Positions 1 through 8,000 of a DNA stretch of 64,000 bases are shown piece by piece. Numbering within the stretch: the stretch's first letter is position 1; each line of letters starts with the position of its first letter. The notes beneath the pieces are model-generated. The model made no database searches. It saw only the letters and a program-made list of their open reading frames with translations, and was not told the DNA's origin. The position numbers were made by a program, and so were the translations under genes. The stretch is from Algibacter sp. L1A34 (GTDB lineage Bacteria > Bacteroidota > Bacteroidia > Flavobacteriales > Flavobacteriaceae). The DNA lies in assembly GCF_009796805.1 (NCBI RefSeq), contig NZ_CP047029.1, positions 496,001 to 560,000 of the forward strand, in the 5' to 3' direction.

Positions 1-1
1 A

Positions 2-250
2 ATACATCTTAAATACAGTGATATTGTTAATTTTGATATCCCTGCTGAAAAACGACAAGATGAAGGACGGAAATTAGTAGTTTTTAATTCTGGTGGATTT
101 TTAGAGATTTCTATATTTAAGAGTAATCCAAAAACCAACGGAAGCGCTTCTAGCTTATTGGGTCTAGGCGTTATGGATGCGGTGAGCGTTAGTTTCAACC
201 CAACCTCTATTGTTGCTAAAAGCCAGATAGCTCTAGATGAGCGTATTTAA
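2..250 (+). CDS. SAM hydroxide adenosyltransferase/hydrolase family protein, C-terminal part (partial)
   Basis: The reading frame is open from the window edge to TAA at 248-250 and gives the last 82 residues of a protein. A VVFNSGGFLEISIFK stretch followed by LLGLGVMDAVSVSF fits the C-terminal beta domain of the DUF62 family (SAM-dependent chlorinase/fluorinase relatives, mostly SAM hydroxide adenosyltransferases that hydrolyse S-adenosylmethionine to adenosine and methionine). The catalytic N-terminal domain lies outside the window, so the activity cannot be judged here. The ABM-domain gene follows after 54 bases on the same strand and is probably co-transcribed. Confidence 0.7.
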   Translation: MHLKYSDIVNFDIPAEKRQDEGRKLVVFNSGGFLEISIFKSNPKTNGSASSLLGLGVMDAVSVSFNPTSIVAKSQIALDERI

Positions 251-304
251 TTATAAAAAAAACAGAAAGGTAGCCCTTTCGAGAAAAAACAAAAACAGTA
301 AAAT

Positions 305-601
305 ATGTTAGTTCGAATTGTTAAAATGGGTTTTTACAGACAGAATGTTGACGTCTTTTTGGAGAGTTTTGAAAACAACAAAACTAAAATTAGAAATTCT
401 AATGGTTGTACCTTTTTAGAATTGTATCGTGATAAAAACAACCCTACTATACTTTTCACGTATAGCTATTGGGAAAGTGATGCCCAGTTGCAAGAATATA
501 GACAATCTAAAGAATTTAAAACGCTTTGGAAAACTCTAAAACCGCTTTTTAGCATTCGTCCAGAGGCTTGGAGTTTCGATAAATTAGAAACTTTAGATTA
601 A
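305..601 (+). CDS. ABM-domain (antibiotic biosynthesis monooxygenase-like) small protein
   Basis: A 98-residue protein with the size and pattern of a single ferredoxin-like ABM domain: an N-terminal beta strand (MLVRIVKMGF), a helix, a GCTFLELYRD strand, a TYSYWESDAQLQEYRQS segment typical of the family, and a closing helix. Such proteins act as small cofactor-free monooxygenases or are of unknown function; the substrate cannot be told from sequence. It lies between the SAM hydroxide adenosyltransferase-like gene and the gliding ABC-transporter gene, about 50 bases from each. The family call is fairly sure, the function is not. Confidence 0.75.
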   Translation: MLVRIVKMGFYRQNVDVFLESFENNKTKIRNSNGCTFLELYRDKNNPTILFTYSYWESDAQLQEYRQSKEFKTLWKTLKPLFSIRPEAWSFDKLETLD

Positions 602-653
602 AATTTAATAAAAAAAGCAATAATATATAATTGCGCCTACATCTGTAAAATAT

Positions 654-3038
654 ATGCTTGCCATACTTAAAAAAGAAATAAACGCATTTTTCGCTTCACC
701 TATTGGTTATTTAGTAATTGGTATTTTCTTGTTACTAAACGGACTATTTCTATGGGTTTTTAAAGGTGATTTTAATATTCTAAATTATGGCTTTGCCGAT
801 TTATCACCTTTCTTTTTACTAGCGCCATGGATTTTAATTTTCTTGATTCCAGCGGTAACTATGCGGAGTTTTTCCGATGAAAAAAAACAAGGTACTTTAG
901 AGCTTTTACTAACAAAACCTATTTCGCACACACGTATTGTGTTGGGTAAATATTTTGGAGCACTTATTTTAATACTAATTGCGCTTACCCCAACAATACT
1001 ATATATTTACACAGTAATCCAATTAGGAAATCCTCAAGGAAATTTAGATGTTGGTAGTACACTTGGCTCCTATTTCGGGTTGTTTTTTCTAGTAGCTTCT
1101 TACACGGCAATCGGTATTTTTACGTCTACTTTTACAGATAACCAAATTGTGGCTTTTATAAGTTCTGTATTTATTTGTTTTCTTTTTTATATTGGTTTTG
1201 AAGGCATTGCCGATTTTGCTTCTAGCAATTTTATAGACCAACTCGGTATGAGTTTACATTATAAAAGTATGAGTCGCGGTATTCTTGATACACGAGATAT
1301 TTTATACTTTTTAAGTGTCACTGCTTTTTTTATTTTCATCACTGTAAAAGGAATCAAAAATGAAAAATTACAGAAAAAATCATGGATGCAAATTGTTGGT
1401 GTTTTTGCAACTTTATTTATCCTGAATATTGCCGTAAACGGAATACACAAACGTTTTGATCTTACAGAAGATTCGCGATACACTCTAAGCCCTGCTAGTT
1501 TAGATATTTTAAAAGATGTAGAATCTCCAATAATTATTGATGTGTTTTTGGATGGAGAAAATTTTCCTTCAGAATTTAGACGCCTACAAACTGAAACTAA
1601 ACAATTACTAGAAGAGTTTGCTTCCGAAAACCCGAATATTATTTTCAATTTTTTCAACCCTTTGGAAGATGACGCTAATCGCGATATTATTATAGAGCAA
1701 CTTACTCAACGTGGTTTAACCCCAATGCAAATGAGCATTCAAGAAAACGGATCCTCAACTCAAGCCATCATTTTTCCATGGGCTTTAGCAAGTTATAACA
1801 ACCAAACAGTAACCATCCCTTTAATTAAAAACAAAATAGGTTCTAATCAACAAGAATTAGTTAGCAACTCGGTACAGCATCTAGAGTACGCTTTCGCGGA
1901 TGGATTTAGCAAACTAACAAAACCTAAACGCCGAAAAATAGCTATTCTAAAAGGGAACCAACAATTAGAAGATAAATACATCGCAGATTTTGTTAAAAAA
2001 TTAGGCGAGTATTATTTAATAGCACCTTTTACTTTGGATAGTGTTGCTAAACAACCACAAAAAACGCTAGAAGAATTAAATAATTTCGATTTAATAATTT
2101 CAGCTAAACCAACCGAAGCTTTTACGGAAAGTGAAAAACTAGTACTCGACCAATATACCATGAATGGCGGAAAAAGTCTTTGGCTTATAGATGCCGTTGC
2201 TATCGAAAAAGATAGTTTATTCAATGCCTTAGGAACAAGTTACGCTGTACATCGCGATTTAAATCTAACCGATTTTTTCTTTAAATACGGTGCTCGAATT
2301 AATCCGGTATTGGTTGCATCAATATATTCTGCGCCAATTACATTAGCTATGGGAGAAGGCAGCCAATCCCAATTTCAAAATTTACGCTGGCCATATTCGC
2401 CTTTTGGAAGTTCTAACAGTAACCACCCTATAGTAAACAATTTAGATTTAATTAAATTCGATTTTGCAAACCAAATAGATACGCTTAAAAACAACATTAA
2501 AAAAACCATTCTTTTAGAAACAGCTCCTTTAACACGACTTGAAAGTACTCCGCAAAAAATTAGTTTAGAAGTCGTTACGCAAGAGCAAAAGCCAATAGAA
2601 TTTAACTCAGGAAAAGAAACTTTGGCAGTTTTATTAGAAGGTGAATTTACATCGGTTTACAGTAACCGAATGAAGCCTTTTAAACTCGCAAATAATAGAA
2701 ACAATAGCAAAGCCACAAAAATGGTTATTATAGCAGATGGAGACGTTATTGAGAACGATGTTATAAAGAATGTTCCTCAAGAATTAGGTTTTGACCGATG
2801 GACAGGGAAAAATTATGGTAATAAAGAATTCTTGCTGAATATTGTAAATTACTTACTCGATGATAATGGACTTATAAACATTAGATCCAAAGAAATTGCC
2901 GTTGCCTTTCTAAATCAACAAAAAATTGCTGCCGAAAAAACCAAGTGGCAACTTATTAACATTGCGCTACCATTGGTATTGTTAGCTATATTCGGGTTTA
3001 GCTTTAATTACTTTAGAAAGAAAAAATATAGCATTTAA
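654..3038 (+). CDS. gldF-gldG: GldF-GldG fusion: gliding motility ABC transporter permease plus GldG component
   Basis: One 794-residue frame holds two proteins that are usually separate. Residues 1 to about 240 are GldF, an ABC-2 type permease with about six membrane segments and the cytoplasmic motif MRSFSDEKKQGTLELLLTKP near residue 70. From about residue 243 the sequence becomes GldG: a membrane segment (about 246-262), the HKRFDLTEDSRYTLSP signature, a large soluble periplasmic region and a C-terminal membrane helix (about 770-790) before a basic tail. GldF and GldG work with the ATPase GldA, which is not in this window, and are needed for gliding in Flavobacterium johnsoniae. The junction near base 1380 has no start or stop; a 6-A run at about 1373-1378 lies beside it, so a sequencing indel joining two genes is possible, although both halves read cleanly. 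Confidence 0.88.
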   Translation: MLAILKKEINAFFASPIGYLVIGIFLLLNGLFLWVFKGDFNILNYGFADLSPFFLLAPWILIFLIPAVTMRSFSDEKKQGTLELLLTKPISHTRIVLGKYFGALILILIALTPTILYIYTVIQLGNPQGNLDVGSTLGSYFGLFFLVASYTAIGIFTSTFTDNQIVAFISSVFICFLFYIGFEGIADFASSNFIDQLGMSLHYKSMSRGILDTRDILYFLSVTAFFIFITVKGIKNEKLQKKSWMQIVGVFATLFILNIAVNGIHKRFDLTEDSRYTLSPASLDILKDVESPIIIDVFLDGENFPSEFRRLQTETKQLLEEFASENPNIIFNFFNPLEDDANRDIIIEQLTQRGLTPMQMSIQENGSSTQAIIFPWALASYNNQTVTIPLIKNKIGSNQQELVSNSVQHLEYAFADGFSKLTKPKRRKIAILKGNQQLEDKYIADFVKKLGEYYLIAPFTLDSVAKQPQKTLEELNNFDLIISAKPTEAFTESEKLVLDQYTMNGGKSLWLIDAVAIEKDSLFNALGTSYAVHRDLNLTDFFFKYGARINPVLVASIYSAPITLAMGEGSQSQFQNLRWPYSPFGSSNSNHPIVNNLDLIKFDFANQIDTLKNNIKKTILLETAPLTRLESTPQKISLEVVTQEQKPIEFNSGKETLAVLLEGEFTSVYSNRMKPFKLANNRNNSKATKMVIIADGDVIENDVIKNVPQELGFDRWTGKNYGNKEFLLNIVNYLLDDNGLINIRSKEIAVAFLNQQKIAAEKTKWQLINIALPLVLLAIFGFSFNYFRKKKYSI

Positions 3039-3077
3039 ATGTTAATAAGTTTGTTTCATAATATAAGCCATATAGAA

Positions 3078-3085
3078 TATATTTG
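3078..3085 (+). promoter_or_regulatory. possible -7 element upstream of dnaN
   Basis: TATATTTG matches the Bacteroidota -7 consensus TAnnTTTG and lies in the 174-base gap before dnaN. The nearest upstream TTG (3051-3053) is 24 bases away, longer than the usual 18 to 21, so the -33 part is weak. It would give a leader of about 120 bases. Confidence 0.35.
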
Positions 3086-3212
3086 TAAGTAGCATAATTA
3101 CAATTTAAACTAAGTTAATAGATAAAACATTTACGCCTAAACGCTGCTTTCTGTTGTTTAGAATTATAAAATAAATGTTATATTCTAACCTCTAAAAAAT
3201 ATAATTCAACAC

Positions 3213-4331
3213 ATGAAATTTATAGTATCGAGTACTTATTTATTAAAGCAACTACAGGTTTTAGGTGGTGTAATCAATAGTTCGAACACCTTACCTATTT
3301 TAGATAATTTTTTATTTGAATTAGACCACAATAAACTTACTGTTTCGGCTAGTGATTTAGAAACCACTATGGCTTCTTCTTTAGACGTTGAAAGTGATAG
3401 CGAAGGCAGTGTTGCTATTCCTGCACGTTTGTTGTTAGATACTTTAAAAACCTTTCCTGAGCAACCTTTAACTTTTGTTATTGAAGAAAACAACACTGTT
3501 GAAATTAGCTCTAACCACGGTAAATATGCTTTGGCTTATGCCGATGGTAACGAGTTTCCTAAAGCTGTAGCTTTAGAAGACCCAAGTAAAACAGTAATTG
3601 TTGGTGATATTTTAGCAACAGCAATTAGCAAAACCATTTTTGCCGCTGGAAATGATGATTTACGCCCAGTAATGAGTGGTGTATTTTTTCAATTTTCTAC
3701 AGAGGGTTTAACTTTTGTAGCTACCGATGCGCATAAATTAGTAAAATATACACGTGCCGATGTTCAAGCTAACCAAGTGGCAGAATTTATTATGCCTAAA
3801 AAACCTTTAAATTTATTAAAAGGAATTTTGGCTGGTAGCGAGAATGAAGTTACTATTGAATATAACGAAAGTAATGCTAAATTCACTTTTGAAAACTCAG
3901 AATTAATTTGTCGTTTAATCGATGGTAAATACCCAAATTACGAAGCGGTTATTCCTAAAGAGAATCCGAATAAATTAGCAATAGATAGAACACAATTTTT
4001 AAATTCTGTACGTCGTGTTAGTATTTTCTCTAACAAAACAACACACCAAATTCGTTTAAAAATTGCTGGTGCGGAATTAAATATTTCTGCTGAAGATGTA
4101 GATTATAGTAACAAAGCAGAAGAGCGTCTAACTTGTGATTACCAAGGTGACGATATGCAAATTGGCTTTAACTCTCGTTTTTTAACCGAAATGCTTAATA
4201 ATTTAGGCTCGGACGAAGTTCAACTTGAAATGAGTATGCCAAATAGAGCAGGTATTTTAACGCCTGTTGATGGTTTAGATGAAGGCGAACATATTACTAT
4301 GCTTGTTATGCCGGTTATGTTAAACGCGTAG
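3213..4331 (+). CDS. dnaN: DNA polymerase III beta subunit (sliding clamp)
   Basis: A 372-residue protein, full length for the family, with three repeated clamp domains. It starts MKFIVSSTYLLKQLQVLGGV and ends in a VMPVMLNA tail, the C-terminal region that helps form the protein-binding pocket of the clamp. The motif SGVFFQFSTEGLTFVATDAHKL in domain 2 is typical. The clamp encircles DNA and gives the replicative polymerase its processivity. The gene stands alone, with a 174-base upstream gap and a strong hairpin terminator just downstream, so it is probably monocistronic. It is not next to dnaA; in Flavobacteriaceae dnaN is commonly beside the gld genes, as here. Confidence 0.98.
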   Translation: MKFIVSSTYLLKQLQVLGGVINSSNTLPILDNFLFELDHNKLTVSASDLETTMASSLDVESDSEGSVAIPARLLLDTLKTFPEQPLTFVIEENNTVEISSNHGKYALAYADGNEFPKAVALEDPSKTVIVGDILATAISKTIFAAGNDDLRPVMSGVFFQFSTEGLTFVATDAHKLVKYTRADVQANQVAEFIMPKKPLNLLKGILAGSENEVTIEYNESNAKFTFENSELICRLIDGKYPNYEAVIPKENPNKLAIDRTQFLNSVRRVSIFSNKTTHQIRLKIAGAELNISAEDVDYSNKAEERLTCDYQGDDMQIGFNSRFLTEMLNNLGSDEVQLEMSMPNRAGILTPVDGLDEGEHITMLVMPVMLNA

Positions 4332-4363
4332 AAACAACATTGAGATAATAAAATTCTAACATA

Positions 4364-4403
4364 AAAAAGAGGCTATTCAATTTAAATTGAATAGCCTCTT
4401 TTT
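4364..4403. terminator. terminator after dnaN
   Basis: A perfect 20-base inverted repeat (4364-4383 against 4384-4403) with GAGGCTATTCAATTT as its core, starting with an A run and ending in a T run. It begins 32 bases after the dnaN stop and could work in both directions. Confidence 0.9.
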
Positions 4404-4470
4404 AGTTCGCGTAATTTTGATAGCACTTATATAACTTTATTCTATTTTAAAGGAAATACCTTGCTGTCTA

Positions 4471-4573
4471 GCTCGCGTTAAGGATTATAGAGAAAAGCCC
4501 ACAGCAGCCCTGATAAAATCGGGATGCGAGGACTTGTAACGAAAAGCCTGACCCTTTTCGGGTAACGCCCAAA
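4471..4573 (+). ncRNA. structured repeat-like element (copy 1), possibly a Flavo-1-type RNA
   Basis: GC-richer sequence in an AT-rich gap between dnaN and tRNA-Gly. It starts near GGATTATAG and ends with CGAAAAGCCTGACCC, TTTTCGGGT and AACGCCC. CTCGC (4472-4476) can pair with GCGAG (4526-4530), and CCCTGAT/ATCGGG forms an inner hairpin. The block CGAAAAGCC-(C/T)-GACCC...GG-TA-CGCC recurs at 25541-25637 on the other strand. The layout recalls the Flavo-1 RNA motif or a related intergenic repeat of Flavobacteria from memory; the covariance model was not run. Function unknown. Confidence 0.45.
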
Positions 4574-4675
4574 ATAAAAAAATCAAGAATTAATATTACA
4601 TGGATTTACTTCGACTTAATTCGAGTCGCTAATTTGTATTTCAAAAAATACACCTTTTATTAGAAGAAAGTACTA

Positions 4676-4710
4676 AAAACAAAAAAGCTTCATATTTCTA
4701 TGAAGCTTTT
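4676..4710 (-). terminator. terminator of tRNA-Gly
   Basis: Arms AAAAGCTTCATA (4683-4694) and its exact complement (4699-4710) with a four-base loop, followed on the - strand by a T-rich run. It lies directly 3' of the tRNA. Confidence 0.8.
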
Positions 4711-4712
4711 AG

Positions 4713-4785
4713 AGCGAGAGACCAGGTTCGAACTGGCGACATTCAGCTTGGAAGGCTGACGCTCTACCAACTGAGCTACTCTCGC
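4713..4785 (-). tRNA. tRNA-Gly (anticodon UCC)
   Basis: On the - strand the sequence folds as a 73-base cloverleaf. The acceptor stem is GCGAGAG with CTCTCGC, the D arm contains AGCTCAGTTGGTAGAGC, the anticodon loop is CTTCCAA (anticodon TCC), and the T arm contains GGTTCGAACC. The discriminator base is T and CCA is not encoded. Confidence 0.95.
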
Positions 4786-4835
4786 ATTTCCGGGTGCAAA
4801 CATACAACATATATACTTGTTTTTCAAAATAAATA

Positions 4836-5261
4836 TTACATTTTTTTCAAAAAATGATAACCTAAAATTTTAAATCCTTCGTTGAAATAAAATTTATGAG
4901 AGCCATGGTTTGATACATAGGTATTTAGCTCGATAGCTTCAAATCCTTTATTTTTTGTGTAATTATAAATCCACTCAAAAAATAGCTTTCCTAAACGCTG
5001 TCCTCGGTATTTTTCGTCGATAAAAACATGATCGACCTCCACACTTCTACCAGAATAATGACGTGTACAAAACCACAAGCCACAGACTCCAATAAGTTCC
5101 TCGTTTTTAAAAAGACCAGCACATTCATAGTTCTGTGAAAACATTTCGACAAAGCGTTGGCGCAAAATAGTATCTGAAACTTGATTATTGTTTAATTTTT
5201 GAATTAAAGGAAGAATAGAATCTATACTTTCTTCTTCAATAGTTTTAAATATAAATGGCAT
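4836..5261 (-). CDS. GNAT family N-acetyltransferase
   Basis: A 141-residue single-domain protein of the GCN5-related acetyltransferase fold. The acetyl-CoA binding motif A is visible as VFIDEKYRGQRLGKLFF (R/Q-x-x-G-x-G/A type) near residues 78-94, followed by a helix and ELNTYVSNHGSHKFYFNEGFKILG, the motif B region that ends most GNATs. It transfers an acetyl group from acetyl-CoA to an amine; the acceptor is unknown. It is divergent from the next GNAT gene, and the two starts are about 45 bases apart. Its 3' end lies 50 bases from the 5' end of tRNA-Gly. Confidence 0.88.
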   Translation of the reverse strand: MPFIFKTIEEESIDSILPLIQKLNNNQVSDTILRQRFVEMFSQNYECAGLFKNEELIGVCGLWFCTRHYSGRSVEVDHVFIDEKYRGQRLGKLFFEWIYNYTKNKGFEAIELNTYVSNHGSHKFYFNEGFKILGYHFLKKM

Positions 5262-5305
5262 ACTTTTTTTTAGTGAAGATAAATATTTTAACTAAGTTTG
5301 ATTTT

Positions 5306-5767
5306 ATGAAAAAGCAAAATTATTATATAAAACAGATATCGGCTATCGATACGTATGCCGTTAGACATCCTGTACTTCGTGCAGGAAAACCGATAACGTC
5401 TTGCATTTTTGAAGGTGACGACTTAGAAACAACTATGCATTTTGGCATTTATGATAATGATGAATTGGTTGGTGTATGTTCTTTTTTAAAAAATAACAAT
5501 CCTAAATTCCCTGAATTTAGACAATACCAATTACGCGGTATGGCTGTTCTTAAATCGCAACAAGGTTTAGGACTTGGGCAAGAATTACTAAAATATTGCG
5601 ATACCATTTTAAAACTAGAGAAAACGGAATTAATTTGGTGTAATGCTCGTGAAGTTGCTGTGAATTTTTACAAAAAAAATGGATATAGCCCGATTGGGGA
5701 ACCTTTTAATATAAAAGATATTGGACCGCATTTTGTTATGAAAAAACAACTTAATCCTGAAACTTAG
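5306..5767 (+). CDS. GNAT family N-acetyltransferase
   Basis: A 153-residue acetyltransferase from the ATG at 5306. A longer frame from 5255 would overlap the start of the divergent GNAT gene and has an atypical hydrophobic lead, so the shorter start (MKKQNYYIKQ) is preferred. Motif A reads RGMAVLKSQQGLGLGQELL (Q-x-x-G-x-G), and VNFYKKNGYSPIGEPF is the usual C-terminal motif. The substrate is unknown. The neighbouring divergent gene is also a GNAT, but the two sequences do not look like recent duplicates. Confidence 0.88.
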   Translation: MKKQNYYIKQISAIDTYAVRHPVLRAGKPITSCIFEGDDLETTMHFGIYDNDELVGVCSFLKNNNPKFPEFRQYQLRGMAVLKSQQGLGLGQELLKYCDTILKLEKTELIWCNAREVAVNFYKKNGYSPIGEPFNIKDIGPHFVMKKQLNPET

Positions 5768-5854
5768 TTTATGTGACGAAATGTCTAAAAAAGTGTCTAT
5801 TATATTATATAACCCATTTTTTTGTAATTTCATAAATACTAAACACCAACCACA

Positions 5855-6622
5855 ATGAGAGGAAAAAACCTAAAAGTAAGATTATTAATTGGTGCTGCAA
5901 TTGCATTATTTTTTGTTTTTAAAAGATGTAGCCAGCGTGAAGAGAATCCATATACAGGCAGAACGCAAACAATTTCTATGAATGCTAACGAGGAAATTGC
6001 AATTGGCTTGCAAAGTGCTCCGCAAATGGCACAACAGCATGGTGGTTTACACGAAAACAATCAATACCAAGCCTTGGTAGATAATGTTGGAAATAAGCTA
6101 GTAAACAATAGTATTGCTCAAGAAACTCCTTATAAATACGAATTTCACTTACTTGCAGACCCTAACACTATTAATGCTTTTGCTTTACCCGGTGGACAAA
6201 TATTTATTACTTATGCCTTGTTTTCAAAATTAGAGAACGAAGACCAATTAGCTGGTGTTTTAGGTCATGAAGTTGGACATGTCCTCGGCCGACATAGCGC
6301 CGAACGTATTGCTGAAAGTGAATATTGGCAAGGTTTAACCACCGCTGGCTCTGTAGGAGCAGATATGGGAAGTTTAGTAAATGGTATTGGACAAAACACC
6401 TTACTTACCAACGGACGCGATGATGAGCTTGAAAGTGATGAATTAGGTGTACGTTTCATGCTGAAAGCGGGTTACAATCCAGAAGAAATGATTGGTGTTA
6501 TGGAAATTTTAAAAGATGCCGCTGGACCAAATCGTGTTCCTGAATTTAAAAGCACGCATCCTGATCCTGATAATAGAATTGAAAAAATTAGAGAAGCTAT
6601 AGAAAAATATAAAGGCTTGTAA
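5855..6622 (+). CDS. M48 family zinc metallopeptidase
   Basis: A 255-residue protein with an N-terminal membrane segment (about 8-22) and a peptidase M48 domain. The zinc motif HEVGH is at residues 138-142 and the third-ligand region ELESDELG at about 191-198. FALPGGQIFITYALF upstream of the HExxH is typical of the BepA/LoiP/YcaL-like periplasmic M48 proteases, which degrade or help assemble envelope proteins. The short N-terminus ends in KRCS, which is a poor lipobox, so I expect a membrane anchor rather than a lipoprotein. The gene converges on porV, with a shared terminator between them. Confidence 0.92.
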   Translation: MRGKNLKVRLLIGAAIALFFVFKRCSQREENPYTGRTQTISMNANEEIAIGLQSAPQMAQQHGGLHENNQYQALVDNVGNKLVNNSIAQETPYKYEFHLLADPNTINAFALPGGQIFITYALFSKLENEDQLAGVLGHEVGHVLGRHSAERIAESEYWQGLTTAGSVGADMGSLVNGIGQNTLLTNGRDDELESDELGVRFMLKAGYNPEEMIGVMEILKDAAGPNRVPEFKSTHPDPDNRIEKIREAIEKYKGL

Positions 6623-6657
6623 AACTATTTAACTTTATAAAAGTTAGAATTAATTAG

Positions 6658-6695
6658 AAAAAAAAAAAGACTGCCTTTCGAGCAGTCTTTTTTTA
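6658..6695. terminator. bidirectional terminator between the M48 peptidase gene and porV
   Basis: GACTGC (6669-6674) and GCAGTC (6682-6687) pair around a seven-base loop, with an A run before and a T run after. It lies between two converging genes and could serve both. Confidence 0.85.
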
Positions 6696-6711
6696 TTGTT
6701 TTATTTATATT

Positions 6712-7968
6712 TTAGTACTCGCGGTATTCACCTGCACCAATATTAAATGTTAATGAGAAACGTAACGTATTTTCTAAAGGACTTTGAACTTTAGAAGCTG
6801 AGAATAAATATGATAAATCTATATTAACCACATTCGCTTTAAATCCTGCTCCCATAGCAAAAAACTTTCGCGCGCCTTTTTCTTCACTTTCATTGAAATA
6901 ACCTGCTCTGAATGCAAAAGAATCTTGATATACATATTCTGCTCCTAACGAATAAGTAAACTCTTTTATCTCTTCGCTAAAACCTCCTGGTGCATCTCCA
7001 AAAGATTGAAACATTCCTGCTAAAAAGCCTACATCGTTAGATTGACCTTTATAAATGACATTGTCTGTTTCACTAATTAAATCATCACCTTCATAATCAT
7101 CATCAGCTTCTTCATAAGTACCATTATCATTATTATCTGTAAAAACAATTTCCGTCCCTAATCTTGGAGGTGTTGGCACTAATAATTTAGCAACTTCTGC
7201 CGTTACTGCAATTTTATTATAATCATCGAATATAAAATCGAAACCTGCCCCTAAACGTAAATTAGTTGGCTGAAAATTTTCAACTCCACCTTCCTCGTAA
7301 GAGAATTTAGGTCCGATATTTTGAATAGCAAACCCCATTCTCCATCGTCCATTAAAATCAGCATAAGCTTCTTCTTCCCCTTGGTAATAACCAGAAATAT
7401 CTACACCAAATGTACTTGCTGCAGTAGCATCTCCACCTAAACCACTAAGTTTTAAATCGGATCTCATATAACGCATAGCAACCGACATGGCAAATTCTGG
7501 TGACAAACGTAGCGCATAAGAAGCATCTAGCGTAAACTCATTTGGTCTTTGTATTAAAGCATTAACAAATTCGTTTTCACGGAATTCAATATCTCCTAAA
7601 GAGAAATATTTTAAACTCGCCGCAAAAGCACTACGATCATCAATACGATTAAAATATGTTAAGTTTCCTAAAAAAATATCATTAACCAACTTGCTTAAGT
7701 ATGGTGTGTAACTAACACCAACTCCAGACTTCGTTTCCGAAAAAGCATATTTAGCAGGATTCCATTGTTGAGAAAAAGCATCTACAGAAGTTGCAACTCC
7801 CATATCCCCCATGGATGCCGCGCGGGCATCTGAAGTAATTAATAAAAAAGGAACACCTGTTGTAATAACTCTAGAATCATTTGTATTTGGTATAATTACC
7901 GTTGTTTCTTGAGCATTCATTTTTACAACAAAAACAAATGTTAATAATAGCAGTACTTTAGTTTTCAT
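6712..7968 (-). CDS. porV: type IX secretion outer membrane shuttle protein PorV (LptO)
   Basis: A 418-residue protein with a signal peptide (MKTKVLLLLTFVFVVKMNAQ) and a predicted beta-barrel of the FadL/PorV kind. The N-terminal ITTGVPFLLITSDARAASMGDMGVAT block, which is strongly conserved in PorV, and the QQWNPAKYAF motif are clear. PorV binds the C-terminal domain of T9SS cargo after translocation and carries it to the attachment complex with PorU. It lies 32 bases downstream of porU on the same strand, so the pair is probably an operon. A TATATTTG in the gap (7986-7993) could be a -7 box for porV alone, but no TTG lies at the right distance. Confidence 0.95.
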   Translation of the reverse strand: MKTKVLLLLTFVFVVKMNAQETTVIIPNTNDSRVITTGVPFLLITSDARAASMGDMGVATSVDAFSQQWNPAKYAFSETKSGVGVSYTPYLSKLVNDIFLGNLTYFNRIDDRSAFAASLKYFSLGDIEFRENEFVNALIQRPNEFTLDASYALRLSPEFAMSVAMRYMRSDLKLSGLGGDATAASTFGVDISGYYQGEEEAYADFNGRWRMGFAIQNIGPKFSYEEGGVENFQPTNLRLGAGFDFIFDDYNKIAVTAEVAKLLVPTPPRLGTEIVFTDNNDNGTYEEADDDYEGDDLISETDNVIYKGQSNDVGFLAGMFQSFGDAPGGFSEEIKEFTYSLGAEYVYQDSFAFRAGYFNESEEKGARKFFAMGAGFKANVVNIDLSYLFSASKVQSPLENTLRFSLTFNIGAGEYREY

Positions 7969-8000
7969 AAATTAGTAGTTAGTTGCAAATATATTTTATT

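Noticed and set aside
5255-5305. Longer N-terminus for the + strand GNAT gene
   Set aside because: The extra 17 codons overlap the divergent GNAT start and are hydrophobic without a signal-peptide pattern; the ATG at 5306 fits the domain.
7986-7993. TATATTTG in the 32-base porU-porV gap as a porV promoter
   Set aside because: No TTG at 18 to 21 bases upstream; the AT-rich gap makes a chance match likely, so it is mentioned but not listed.
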